Shown: positions 7,889-16,083, numbered from the stretch's first letter. The stretch is DNA of 43,189 nt from Serratia marcescens subsp. marcescens ATCC 13880 (GCF_017299535.1 NZ_CP071239.1:1-43189); one strand, 5' to 3'. Translations and numbers: made by a program. The notes: generated by a model from the letters alone, not told the origin.

Positions 7889-8773
7889 TTAATTTGGGTG
7901 GCCAGCCTTAATGATGCCTGGGTAAAGTTTATCAATGCTGACGTAATACTCGCCTCTTTCTGCCGCGATGCGTATTTTCCTTTCAAGCATGTCAATCAAG
8001 CTGATATTATTCAACAGCATGTGATATAAATCATAGCCTGTTACACAGATAACGCTTTTTGAATTTCCCCAGGCATTCAATGCGTCAGGTGAAAAGCCTT
8101 GCCAACTGATAAAAACCCCGCGAGTCCAGGTTGCTTTTTGCGTTAGTTTCCCCTGAAAGACATGCAGGTCGAGGGCTGAGGTTTTTTGATTGTGCCACTT
8201 TGCTTCAATAAGGTAGGTTTCATTGTGTAAGTTGAAGCTCCCGTCAATTTGCTCACCGGTAATCCTAAATCCAGCATTGGGCGACAGGCGGAATGCGGAA
8301 AAGAGTTCGTTAAGCCATCCTTCAAATCGGTATCCCCGTTGCTGAGGGGGCATTGATTTCATGGTTTCCAATTCATTAAGAAAATAACCTACATCAATGG
8401 ACTGAATGACAGAAATGGTTGGCGGTATTATTCCTTGAGCAGAGACTATGTCGGTATTATTTATTCTCTCAACAAGTTGAGCATATAAGATTTCATCCCG
8501 CGCCGTGACAGGATCTGTTGTCATTAATTTACGATAAACCCACAGCTTATCGATGACTTTTAACACTGTATCGCGGTCGGTCTTTTTGATAAAGCACCGT
8601 AATCTTTTTGCTTTTGAATCGCCCTCATCAAGATATATTTCGTTATCAATATCAATGGAAAGTTCTTCTTCAAAAAACTCCCGCATCGTTCTATTTGAAA
8701 AGTCCAATACATAACCGGAGGCGCTTTTAAATATTTCATCGAACAGTTTAATGTCCTGCTGGGTAAATTTCAT
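7889..8773 (-). CDS. Mrr-like restriction endonuclease domain protein
   Basis: This 294-residue protein has a C-terminal Mrr-type PD-(D/E)XK domain: GYRFEGWLNELFSAF (about 145-159), then GEQIDGSFNLHNETYLIEAKWH holding the Asp and Glu-x-Lys residues, and a Phe-Gln-rich helix (HVFQGKLTQKATW). Mrr-family nucleases act in type IV restriction of modified DNA. The N-terminal half is unfamiliar and may sense the target. No methylase gene is adjacent, as expected for type IV. The gene is visibly more AT-rich than its neighbours, which suggests separate acquisition. Target and function are inferred. Confidence 0.75.
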   Translation of the reverse strand: MKFTQQDIKLFDEIFKSASGYVLDFSNRTMREFFEEELSIDIDNEIYLDEGDSKAKRLRCFIKKTDRDTVLKVIDKLWVYRKLMTTDPVTARDEILYAQLVERINNTDIVSAQGIIPPTISVIQSIDVGYFLNELETMKSMPPQQRGYRFEGWLNELFSAFRLSPNAGFRITGEQIDGSFNLHNETYLIEAKWHNQKTSALDLHVFQGKLTQKATWTRGVFISWQGFSPDALNAWGNSKSVICVTGYDLYHMLLNNISLIDMLERKIRIAAERGEYYVSIDKLYPGIIKAGHPN

Positions 8774-9217
8774 ATGTTGTGAGCGGCCTTATGCGTTTAT
8801 CTTATCTATCCATCCCACCATTTTATCGTGCTTTCGACAAAGTTCCAAAGCTGTTGCGGTTTGCTTCTGTTTCAGTGATTGGGCATTACCGGTAGACTCC
8901 CCAACCGCCCTGCCCGGCCGCCCCCTGGCTGATTTTCCCTTGTGTCACAGCGGATTAGGGACGGTGTTTGCGTTACGCCTGTCATGTCGGCGCCAACCGG
9001 CGTCATTGATGATTGTGTTTTTTACGCACATTACGTTTTTTCCCCAATATTTATGCGATGCTGTCCTGACCGATCACCGATTTATTCGGCTTCACGGCGC
9101 CGGGGCTGACACGGCACAATAGTGCATTGAGCGCCAACCCGGCGATCGCCGAGGGTGTCAAAGCGCGATCGCGGCCTTTGAAGGCCGAAAAGTGCACAGA
9201 GTGCGGAGAATGAAAAA
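8774..9217. promoter_or_regulatory. Non-coding region upstream of resD, possible resolution site
   Basis: I see no convincing gene in these 444 bases. GCGATCGC occurs twice, at 9142-9149 and 9165-9172 (23 bases apart), and is followed by a near-palindrome GGCCTT-TG-AAGGCC at 9173-9186. In plasmid F the recombination site of ResD (rfsF) lies next to the gene, so these repeats are candidates for the crossover site. This is inference from position. Confidence 0.4.
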
Positions 9218-9982
9218 TTGAGTATCATCCCCCTCGAGATGGGACAGATTTCACGTAGCGCGATCAGTCTGCCTGGCGGCTTCGCGCGCGCCGTGCGGCT
9301 GCGCGAAATGGCCTTGGCCGCCTCACTGGATGTGCCCCGCTACCTGCTGGCGCCCGAAATTGCGGTGCTGCTCGACTACCTGCCCGATCTGCGCCAGCGC
9401 ATGCTGATCGAAACCCTGTGGAACACCGGCGCGCGCATCAATGAAGCCCTGGCGCTGACGCCGGGGGATGTGTTCTTCAACGGCGATCTGCCGTTTGTCC
9501 GGCTGCGCACGTTGAAGCAACGCGCGCCCCGGCCGCGCCGCCGGCCGACCAAGGAAGAGCAGCAGCGACGGGAGGCTCCGTTCCGGGCTGTGCCGCTGCC
9601 GGATGCGGGGTATGTGCGCCGGCTGCAGGGCTATTTTGCGACATTCAAGTTGCTGACACGCCGGGCGACGCCGATGTGGGATGTGGCCAGCCAGGAGACG
9701 CCGCGTAACTGGTTGCGGGCGGCGGTTCGCCGTGCCGCCCAGGATGGCGTGACTTTTTCGGTGCGCCCCATCACCCCGCACACGTTCCGCCACAGCTATG
9801 CGATGCATCTGCTGATGAACGATGTGCACGTCAAACAGGTCCAGGCGCTGATGGGCCACAAGCGCCTGGAAAATACCGAAATTTATACCCGGATCTTCGC
9901 CCTGGATGTCACGCCGGATCTGGCTTTCTCCCTGCCCGTTGATGAAGCGCGGGAGCTGCTGGCGCTCCCTTATCTAAGATAA
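9218..9982 (+). CDS. resD: ResD-like tyrosine recombinase (plasmid multimer resolution)
   Basis: This 254-residue tyrosine recombinase strongly resembles ResD of plasmid F (shared pattern RAVRLREMALAASLDVPRYL and ETLWNTGARINEALALTPGD). Catalytic residues visible are Arg73, Lys100, His188-x-x-Arg191, His214 and Tyr223. Such enzymes resolve plasmid dimers and so help stable inheritance. The start is TTG at 9218 with GGAG about 9 bases upstream; ATG at 9239 is possible but has no clear ribosome binding site. It sits directly before the partition genes, which fits a maintenance role. Confidence 0.9.
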   Translation: MSIIPLEMGQISRSAISLPGGFARAVRLREMALAASLDVPRYLLAPEIAVLLDYLPDLRQRMLIETLWNTGARINEALALTPGDVFFNGDLPFVRLRTLKQRAPRPRRRPTKEEQQRREAPFRAVPLPDAGYVRRLQGYFATFKLLTRRATPMWDVASQETPRNWLRAAVRRAAQDGVTFSVRPITPHTFRHSYAMHLLMNDVHVKQVQALMGHKRLENTEIYTRIFALDVTPDLAFSLPVDEARELLALPYLR

Positions 9983-9990
9983 CTATCTGG

Positions 9991-10130
9991 TTTTACAATT
10001 AATCGCAAATACGATTTTACGGAAAAGCGTATTTGATGATTTCAGTATTGACCTTGCCCGCGCTTATGCATACACTGCAATTGAATCGTAATTGTTAGTT
10101 TGCAGAAATACGGTTTTACTGAAAATCGTA
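9991..10130. repeat. AT-rich repeats upstream of parF (candidate centromere/operator)
   Basis: ATACGATTTTAC at 10009-10020 recurs as ATACGGTTTTAC at 10108-10119. AAATACG/CGTATTT form an inverted pair at 10007-10013 and 10028-10034. AATCGTAAT occurs near 10084 and 10123. The same words recur inside parF (TCGTAAAATCGTAAA near 10573-10587) and after parG (TTTTACGATT near 11038). Such sets are typical of partition sites and of operators for ParG-type repressors. Confidence 0.55.
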
Positions 10131-10153
10131 ATAACTCATACCAGGAGTACCTG

Positions 10154-10777
10154 ATGATTATCTCTGTACTGAACCAGAAAGGGGGAGTTGGCAAAACCAC
10201 TCTCAGCGTCAATATTGCTGCCCGTCTGGCGGCGGATGGTGCCCGCGTATTGCTGCTTGATGCCGATCCTCAGGGTAGCGCCCTGGATTGGGCGGCAGCA
10301 CGGGAAGATGAGTCCGCTTTCCCGGTGCTGGGGTTGCCGCGCGCCACGCTGCACAAGGATATCGGCAAATTCACCCAGGATTATGACCACATCATCATTG
10401 ATGGCCCACCCCGCGTCACGGATCTGGCCCGTTCCGCCATTATGGCGGCAGACCTGGTGGTGATCCCTGTTCAGCCCAGTCCGTATGACGTGTGGGCGGC
10501 ACAGGAAGTGGTCACATTGATCCAGGAAGCCAAGATTTATAAAGAAAACCTTAAATCTGTATTTGCGGTTAATCGTAAAATCGTAAATACTGCGATAGGC
10601 CGCGATGTGGGCGAGGCGCTGTCGACGTATGAAACGCCGGTGCTGAAGGCCACGGTTTCACAGCGCGTGATTTTCGCTGAGGCCGCTGCGGTCGGTAAAG
10701 CCGTCTTCGAGCTAGAGCCGGATTCGGCGGCGTCAAAAGAGATCGGCGCCCTGGTTAACGAAATTTTGGAGCAATAA
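10154..10777 (+). CDS. parF: ParA/ParF-type partition ATPase
   Basis: This is a Walker-type partition ATPase of the small ParF (type Ib) group, 207 residues with no N-terminal DNA-binding domain. The deviant Walker A KGGVGKTT is at 10-17, followed by LLLDADPQGSALDW and IIIDGPP. It should move plasmid copies on the nucleoid together with ParG bound to the centromere. ATG at 10154 has CAGGAG 7 bases upstream; the frame opens 18 codons earlier but without a better signal. It is followed 2 bases later by parG. Confidence 0.92.
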   Translation: MIISVLNQKGGVGKTTLSVNIAARLAADGARVLLLDADPQGSALDWAAAREDESAFPVLGLPRATLHKDIGKFTQDYDHIIIDGPPRVTDLARSAIMAADLVVIPVQPSPYDVWAAQEVVTLIQEAKIYKENLKSVFAVNRKIVNTAIGRDVGEALSTYETPVLKATVSQRVIFAEAAAVGKAVFELEPDSAASKEIGALVNEILEQ

Positions 10778-10779
10778 GT

Positions 10780-11022
10780 ATGAGTGGGAAAAAAGTGACT
10801 TTCGGTGCCAAGCCAACCAAACCTGCACCCAGTGCGGATGCCTGGGTGGAAAGTCGCGCTGTCGAAGAAGCACCACTGCAGCCGGTCGAGAAAATGAAGC
10901 GACTCACGATTGATATCCCGGAGAGCCTGCATAAGGCCATCAAGTCTGCCTGTGCCCTGAGGGGCACCAAGATCGCCGATGAGGTGCGCGAGCTGTTATA
11001 TGATAAATACGGAAAAGAGTAA
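10780..11022 (+). CDS. parG: ParG-like ribbon-helix-helix partition protein
   Basis: This small basic protein of 80 residues has a flexible N terminus containing KKVTFGAKP, which matches the KKMTFG stretch of ParG from TP228, and a C-terminal ribbon-helix-helix (MKRLTIDIPESLHKAIKSAC, then GTKIADEVRELL). It should bind the repeats around the operon, repress it, and stimulate the ATPase through the N-terminal tail. ATG at 10780 follows GGAG. Confidence 0.85.
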   Translation: MSGKKVTFGAKPTKPAPSADAWVESRAVEEAPLQPVEKMKRLTIDIPESLHKAIKSACALRGTKIADEVRELLYDKYGKE

Positions 11023-11220
11023 TTCTGTATTTACTGTTTTACGATTATGCGATTTTAAGATTAAACGCTTTTGCGTTTATGGTGAGACGGTAGGGCAGGC
11101 AGGTTACGACTCATCATTGCTGTCGAGCCGTAACTCCCTGCGTACCGTTTGAAAGCTATCATTACGATTATCTGTATTTAATGAAAATCATATTTCTTTA
11201 AATACAGAAATCAGTAACGA
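11023..11220. repeat. AT-rich repeats and inverted repeat downstream of parG
   Basis: There is no gene. TTTTACGATTATGCGATTTTA near 11037-11057 repeats the words seen upstream of parF. An exact inverted repeat CTGTATTTAA/TTAAATACAG lies at 11172-11181 and 11198-11207 with a 16-base loop and no T run. It may be a second partition site or the end of the par transcript. Confidence 0.45.
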
Positions 11221-11430
11221 CTATGCCACTCGTGGGCGCTCCTCGCGCAAATCAATGTGCAGGCCCATCATGGCCATTGTGAGCCTCACCTGGACGGCGC
11301 TGGTGACGGCAACCAGGTTGGATAATTCGAGTTTTTGGCGTGCCTTCTGCATGTGAGGCGTTGTGCAGAACTGCGTCGTCGGTGATAACGCTCACTTCTA
11401 CTTGTACTTTGCATATTTGGCGTAATTTGG
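11221..11430 (-). pseudogene. Small frameshifted gene remnant
   Basis: On the minus strand a 43-codon frame (ATG at 11352, MQKARQKLELSNLVAVTSAV, to a stop at 11221-11223) reads like protein. Just upstream in another frame is a further protein-like stretch (KVQVEVSVITDDAVLHNASH). A single-base shift near 11346 would join them. There is no good ribosome binding site before 11352. I recognise no family. It looks like a broken gene cut off on its 5' side by the IS91 end at 11497, but this rests on reading the sequence alone. Confidence 0.35.
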
Positions 11431-11496
11431 GCGTCCGGGCGCGCTGTCGTGCTGCGCATGGCGCCGTCGAGCCGTCGCCACCCTTCGGGCGTCCAC

Positions 11497-12442
11497 GGTT
11501 AGGAAACTCAATCGACCTTTATTGGGTTTCCTAACCATGAACAGTGGCAAGGAAGAACCCCATATGGTGCGGACTGTCGCAGAGTAATGCTGAAAAATGC
11601 CTGTTTTGATATTATTTTAATCTAAAACCTGATTTTCAGGCGCACTTATCCAAAGCTGGGCCCTGAAGCCATCGCTTTTTCGCCATCCGCTGCAGCCTGT
11701 CAGAGAGCATTTTTGTCGCGTGCTCGCCCGCCACGGCGCCGGCAAAACGCAGCCGGCCTTTGCAGAGGATACACTGGTACGGATCGGTGCCCAGGAAGCC
11801 CTTCATCAGCACTGCGAAACCGGGCCGCTTTGGTTTTTCCCGTACCGTCATCGCCAGGGCGTCGTAGACCTTCGGCAGTAGTGAGCCCCGCTTGCGGTTG
11901 GCCAGGAAGCCGTAGTAGCGCACCATCTTAAAATGCCGGGCCGGGATATGACTGACGTAGCGCTGCAGCATCTCCTCCTGGCTGATTTTCTGGCGTTTGT
12001 GCTGCTGCGTGCGGTGATCGTAATACTGATGGACCACGGCCCCGCCGCGGTAATGCCGGAGCTGTGAAGCCGCCACTGGCGGACGTTTCAGGTACCGGCC
12101 CAGGTATTTCACGCTGCGCCAGGCGCCGCGGGTCTTTTTGGCAAAGTGAACTTTCCAGGAACGGCGATACTGGGCATGCAGGTAGCGGTGCCACCGGTCT
12201 TCATTACGGATATGGCCGAGACCCGGCAGGGCGCCGGGGTTGATTTGCGCGTAGTTGTCGCGCAGCAGGTAAACCACGGCGTTGCGCCAGATTTGCTCTA
12301 CCTCTTTCTTTTTAAAGAAGAGCTGCCGCCAGGTGCTGTGTTTGATGTCGAGACCGCCGCGGGTGACAGACACGTGGATATGCGGATGCTGATTGAGTTG
12401 CCGGCCGTAGGTGTGGAGCGCGCAGAAGATACCGACCTCGAT
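11497..12442 (-). mobile_element. IS91-family element, 5'-truncated copy
   Basis: This is the 3' part of an IS91-family element. The coding part (stop near 11636, homology starting at EVGIFCALHTYG by 12441) matches the last two thirds of the complete transposase at 12582-13805, including HPHIHV and YLGRY, with scattered substitutions. The element end is marked by an inverted repeat GGTTAGGAAAC (11497-11507)/GTTTCCTAACC (11526-11536), which I take as the oriIS-side end. The N-terminal third, with its zinc-binding cysteines, is missing because the second copy begins at 12443. Confidence 0.8.
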
Positions 12443-13865
12443 GGTTAGGAAACTCAATCGACCTTTTTTTAGTTTCCTAACCATGGACGGGGGCAATGAG
12501 GATCACCATGTGGTGCGACCTGTCGTGTGGTAATAGGTATAAATGACAGTTTTGCCGTGTTTTTACGCTAAAACTCTTTTTTCAGGCACACTTATCCAGA
12601 GCCGGGGTCTGAAGCCATCGTTTTTTGGCCATCCGGTGCAGCCTGTCAGAGAGCATTTTTGTCGCGTGCTCGCCCGCCATGGCGCCGGCAAAACGCAGTC
12701 GGCCCTTGCACAGGATGCACTGATACGGATCGGTTCCCAGGAAGCCTTTCATCAGCACCGCGAACCCGGGACGTTTCGGTTTTTCCCGTACCGTCATTTC
12801 CAGCGCATTGTAGACCTTCGGCAGCAGTGAGCCTCGCTTGCGGTTGGCCAGAAAACCGTAGTACCGCACCATTTTAAAATGCCGCGCCGGAATATGGCTG
12901 ACGTAACGCTGCAGCATCTCCTCCTGGCTGATTTTCTGCCGTTTGTGCTGCTGCGTGCGGTGATCGTAATACTGATGCACCACGGCACCGCCGCGGTAGT
13001 GGCGCAGCTGTGAGGCCGCCACCGGCGGGCGCTTCAGATAACGGCCCAGGTATTTCACGCTGCGCCAGGCGCCGCGGGTCTTTTTGGCAAAGTGCACTTT
13101 CCAGCAACGCCGGTATTGTGCATGCAGGTAGTGGTACCACCGATCTTCGTTACGGATATGGCCCAGGCCCGGCAGGGCGCCGGGATTGATGCGGGCGTAG
13201 TTGTCCCGCAGCAGATAGACGACGGCATTGCGCCAGATGGCTTCCACTTCTTTCTTTTTAAAGAACAAATTACGCCAAGTGTTGTGTTTGACATCAAGTC
13301 CGCCGCGGGTAACGGAAACGTGGATGTGCGGGTGCTGATTGAGCTGCCGGCCGTAGGTATGGAGCGCACAGAAGATACCGACTTCGATCCCCTGTTGACG
13401 TGCCCAGCGGAGCATGGCACGCGTGGCGCAGCGAAACAGGTCGTTCAGCAGCGGCCAGTTGTTGTTGAAGAACGGCCACAGCAGGTGCGGCATGGTGAAG
13501 GTGATATGTTGCCAGTCGCAGTCGGGCAGGATGTGCTGCTGTTCGGCAGTCCATTGCTCAGTGGCCTTGAGGCCACAGCTGCTGCAGGCTTTGGATTTGC
13601 AGCTTTGGCAGAAGAAGCGGGCGTGGGTGCAGCCCGGCGAGGCGCAGCAGTAGCGGCGTACGCCCATGGCACAGGTGCCGCAGGCAAGCATGCGCTCGAC
13701 GGCGAGTTTGGTCCAGTCGCTGAGGGCGTCACCGTGTTTGTCGAGATAGCGGCTCCAGCCTTCGTCATGCTGGAACAGCAGCTTTGCGGGGCGCGGAATA
13801 TACATGGGGCAGAGTCTACAGGGCATTATCGGGCAGGAAAAGGGCGTCGGCGCCAGCCGGCTCAC
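12443..13865 (-). mobile_element. IS91-family element, complete transposase
   Basis: The left boundary is GGTTAGGAAAC (12443-12453)/GTTTCCTAACC (12472-12482), the same hairpin as at 11497, and it abuts the interior of the truncated copy. The bases just outside the two hairpins differ (ATCG and GTGG on the element strand), so no shared target tetranucleotide is seen. The opposite (terIS) end could not be located and may lie anywhere between 13806 and 14068; I end the feature at the limit of the open frame. Confidence 0.7.
12582..13805 (-). CDS. IS91-family transposase (HUH, two-tyrosine)
   Basis: This rolling-circle transposase has 407 residues from ATG at 13805 (MYIPRPAKLLFQHDEGW). The frame is open 20 codons further, but the family start fits here. 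It has an N-terminal zinc-ribbon region with many cysteines (CGTC, CCASPGC, CQSCKSKACSSC), the HUH metal motif HIH at about 160-162, and the paired tyrosines YLGRY at about 252-256. It nicks one strand and moves by rolling-circle transposition without target duplication. Confidence 0.93.
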   Translation of the reverse strand: MYIPRPAKLLFQHDEGWSRYLDKHGDALSDWTKLAVERMLACGTCAMGVRRYCCASPGCTHARFFCQSCKSKACSSCGLKATEQWTAEQQHILPDCDWQHITFTMPHLLWPFFNNNWPLLNDLFRCATRAMLRWARQQGIEVGIFCALHTYGRQLNQHPHIHVSVTRGGLDVKHNTWRNLFFKKKEVEAIWRNAVVYLLRDNYARINPGALPGLGHIRNEDRWYHYLHAQYRRCWKVHFAKKTRGAWRSVKYLGRYLKRPPVAASQLRHYRGGAVVHQYYDHRTQQHKRQKISQEEMLQRYVSHIPARHFKMVRYYGFLANRKRGSLLPKVYNALEMTVREKPKRPGFAVLMKGFLGTDPYQCILCKGRLRFAGAMAGEHATKMLSDRLHRMAKKRWLQTPALDKCA

Positions 13866-14068
13866 GTCGCAGACTTGCTCATTTTATGCGGGTGTTAACG
13901 CGGCAGGGGCATGCTCCCCCTGCGATCGATAGGGCTGTCAGACAGCGTCGGCGTTGAGGTGAAGCTGGATCTTAAAGACGGTTGAGGCAGCTGCGCTGCC
14001 GTGCTCGTCCCGCAGGGGCGCTACGTTCATGTGTTGTGGAAACAGGCAGTTACTATAGCCTAGGTAAT
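13866..14068. other. Non-coding stretch between IS91 and the microcin cassette
   Basis: No gene is supported. It should contain the unlocated end of the second IS91 element. On the minus strand a frame starting NYLGYSNCLFPQHMNVAPLR and ending at a stop near 13938 reads faintly like the C terminus of a protein cut at the left inverted repeat (14069), but I do not recognise it. Confidence 0.3.
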
Positions 14069-14095
14069 TAAGGGACACAGCCTAATGTTAAGGCG

Positions 14096-14117
14096 AACGG
14101 TGCTAAGCACCGTTTTA
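14096..14117 (+). terminator. Intrinsic terminator
   Basis: AACGGTGC-TAA-GCACCGTT (8-bp stem) is followed by TTTT on the plus strand. It shields the microcin promoter from upstream transcription. Confidence 0.65.
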
Positions 14118-14271
14118 AATAGCCTTTGCAGAGCCTACCAGAATATGGTGCTGATTTATTAGCCCTGATTTCTGGGGATCTCTCAGCCCGCAGGGGCACT
14201 AAATTCGTGGCAGGTGTACCAGTAATATTCCGCCGGCACTTGATGGTTCGTTATAACATAACAAAAAAACA

Positions 14272-14301
14272 TTGACTTTATGGCCTACCCGTTTGTAGAT
14301 T
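14272..14301 (+). promoter_or_regulatory. Promoter of the microcin gene
   Basis: TTGACT (14272-14277) and TAGATT (14296-14301) are separated by 18 bases and lie about 55 bases before the microcin start, in an AT-rich stretch. The -35 is one base from consensus; the -10 matches 4 of 6. Confidence 0.5.
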
Positions 14302-14356
14302 CCATATCGTAACATTTGTTTTCTTATTAAATTGTTTAGCAACCAAGGAGAGTATG

Positions 14357-14590
14357 ATGAAAGAATTATCACAAGTTGAAGTTAAGATGGTTTCAGGGGG
14401 GAGTATGGGTGCTTTACTTAAACTTCTCGGCGGACTCATTAGTACCACGGTGACTAAAAACGCTGGAGCTGTCGCAAAATATGGAGCTGGCATCGTTAAA
14501 AAAGCTGGCGAAGGGGTGGCAATTGGTGCTGGTGCTACAGCAACAAATGAGTTGATTAAAAACCAAATAAACGGAAACAAAAAACCTTAA
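14357..14590 (+). CDS. Class II microcin precursor with double-glycine leader
   Basis: The precursor has 77 residues. The leader MKELSQVEVKMVSGG ends in Gly-Gly, the cut site for C39-peptidase exporters, leaving a mature peptide of 62 residues (SMGALLKLLGGLISTTVTKN...). The mature part is rich in Gly, Ala and Lys, has no cysteine and lacks the serine-rich C terminus of siderophore microcins, so it fits the colicin V/class IIa group in type. I know no named microcin with this sequence. ATG at 14357 is 6 bases after AAGGAG; the ATG at 14354 is too close to it. The CvaA- and CvaB-like genes follow, which supports secretion. Target and killing activity are unproven. Confidence 0.82.
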   Translation: MKELSQVEVKMVSGGSMGALLKLLGGLISTTVTKNAGAVAKYGAGIVKKAGEGVAIGAGATATNELIKNQINGNKKP

Positions 14591-14628
14591 ATGGTTAATT
14601 TATTAACCGTTATATGTCTGCCATTGTT

Positions 14629-14766
14629 TTAAATGGCAACGTTAATAACACTCGAGCTAGCACTATCGCTATCTGCCACGTCCTGAATTAGGGAAGTAAG
14701 GTCAGTGCCGCTAAATTTAAATAGTGCTTCGTCGGGGATATTGATATAAAATAGTAAACGAACCAC
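14629..14766 (-). CDS. Possible 45-residue ORF opposite the microcin (immunity candidate or remnant)
   Basis: A GTG-initiated frame of 45 residues (MVRLLFYINIPDEALFKFSG, then TDLTSLIQDVADSDSASSSV) runs toward the microcin gene. The composition looks like real protein, not a shadow, since no gene lies opposite. The ribosome binding site is weak, and its start overlaps the terminator stem at 14761. It is soluble-looking, unlike known microcin immunity proteins with membrane segments. It may be the N-terminal remnant of an unrelated gene. Confidence 0.3.
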   Translation of the reverse strand: MVRLLFYINIPDEALFKFSGTDLTSLIQDVADSDSASSSVINVAI

Positions 14767-14787
14767 CTACCTAGTAAGGTGGTTTTT
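14761..14787 (+). terminator. Terminator between microcin and exporter genes
   Basis: AACCACCT (14761-14768) pairs with AGGTGGTT (14777-14784), followed by TTT. It probably ends most microcin transcripts before cvaA, giving more toxin than transporter mRNA. Two weaker hairpins lie at 14593-14608 and 14620-14637. Confidence 0.6.
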
Positions 14788-14808
14788 CCCTCCCCTAAGG
14801 AATAAACG

Positions 14809-16083
14809 GTGTTTCGTCAAGAAGCGGTCGATAACCATAAATTGAAATGGCGTGGCCGGGCATTGCTATTGCCTGGTATTCCCTTTTGGCTCACGGCAGG
14901 GCTCTGCCTGTTTTTTCTCATTGCTTTTCTCACTTTCGTGATCGCAGGTACCTATACCCGGCGGGTCAACGTAACCGGTGAGATCAGCACCTATCCCCGG
15001 GCCGCCAATGTCTATTCCTCCGTTCAGGGGGTAGTGGTCAAACAATTTGTCACCGAAGGGCAGGTGATCGCCGCCGGAGCGCCAATTTACCAGATTGACG
15101 TCAGCAAAAGTACCCGCAGCGGGGTGGTCAGCGATAACCAGCAACGGGATATCGATGACCAGCTGGCGCGCATTGCGCAAATCATCAGCCGACTGGAAAG
15201 CAGCAAGCAGGCCACGCTCACCATGCTGGAAAAACAGAAGGTGCAATATACCGCCGCGCTCACCCGCTCCACCGACATCCTCCGACGCGCCCAGGAAGGG
15301 ATACGCATCATGAAGGATAACATGGAGAACTACCGGCACTATCAGACCAAGGGGCTGATCAACAAGGATCAGCTTACCAACCAGGTGGCGCTGTACTACC
15401 AGCAGCAGAACAACCTGCTGAGCCTGTCCGGACAGAACGAACAGAATGCGCTGCAGATCACCGCACTGGAAAGCCAGATCCATACCCAGGCGGCCGAATT
15501 TGATAACCAGATCTACCAGATGGAGTTGCAGCGCTACGAACTGCAAAAGGAGCGACTCAACATCGATGCCGGCGGGGCGATCATCGTTCGCGCGCTGGCA
15601 GGCGGCCGCATCGACTCGCTGAGCGTCACGGTTGGCCAGATGGTCAACGTGGGTGACAGTCTGCTGCAGGTGATCCCCCACGACATCGATCACTACGCCC
15701 TGGTGCTGTGGGTGCCCAACGACGCCATCCCCTACATAGCGACCGGTGACAAGGTCAATGTGCGTTATGACGCCTTTCCGGCGGAAAAATTCGGCCAGTT
15801 TGCCGGTACGGTGTCCGTCATCTCCAAAGCCCCGGCCTCACCACAGGAAATGCAGACCTATCAGGGGGCGCCCAAAGCCGCGCTGTCTGCCACCGTGCCG
15901 TACTACAAGGTCATCGTCAGACCAGAGAAACAGGCCATTGCCTACGACGGTAAACATCTGAGCCTGGAAAACGGCATGAAAGCGCAAAGCACCCTGTTTC
16001 TGGAAAAAAGGAAGATTTATCAATGGATGCTGTCACCGTTCTACGACATGAAGCACAGTGCAACGGGGCCGGTCAATGAATAA
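14809..16083 (+). CDS. cvaA: CvaA-like membrane fusion protein (HlyD family) for microcin export
   Basis: This periplasmic adaptor of a type I secretion system links the inner-membrane ABC exporter to TolC. The 424 residues are close to CvaA (413). There is one N-terminal membrane segment ([20 protein letters not shown], about 25-44), then a lipoyl/barrel region ([20 protein letters not shown]), a long coiled coil (about 110-245) and a C-terminal barrel ([20 protein letters not shown]). The start is GTG at 14809 with TAAGGAA 8 bases upstream. Its 3' end overlaps the next gene by 8 bases. The cognate outer-membrane channel is not on the plasmid and would be host TolC. Confidence 0.9.
   Translation: MFRQEAVDNHKLKWRGRALLLPGIPFWLTAGLCLFFLIAFLTFVIAGTYTRRVNVTGEISTYPRAANVYSSVQGVVVKQFVTEGQVIAAGAPIYQIDVSKSTRSGVVSDNQQRDIDDQLARIAQIISRLESSKQATLTMLEKQKVQYTAALTRSTDILRRAQEGIRIMKDNMENYRHYQTKGLINKDQLTNQVALYYQQQNNLLSLSGQNEQNALQITALESQIHTQAAEFDNQIYQMELQRYELQKERLNIDAGGAIIVRALAGGRIDSLSVTVGQMVNVGDSLLQVIPHDIDHYALVLWVPNDAIPYIATGDKVNVRYDAFPAEKFGQFAGTVSVISKAPASPQEMQTYQGAPKAALSATVPYYKVIVRPEKQAIAYDGKHLSLENGMKAQSTLFLEKRKIYQWMLSPFYDMKHSATGPVNE

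Noticed and set aside
8751..9122. A 123-codon plus-strand frame between the Mrr-like gene and resD
   Set aside because: It has no ribosome binding site, begins inside the Mrr-like gene in antisense, and has an irregular Cys/Phe-rich composition without recognisable features.
11340..11534. A 64-codon plus-strand frame running into the IS91 end
   Set aside because: It has no ribosome site, and the reading ends inside the element hairpin; the minus strand reads more like protein here.
14278..14580. A 100-codon minus-strand frame opposite the microcin gene, considered as immunity
   Set aside because: It is an exact antisense of the microcin gene, and its hydrophobic stretches follow from the Gly/Ala codons opposite.
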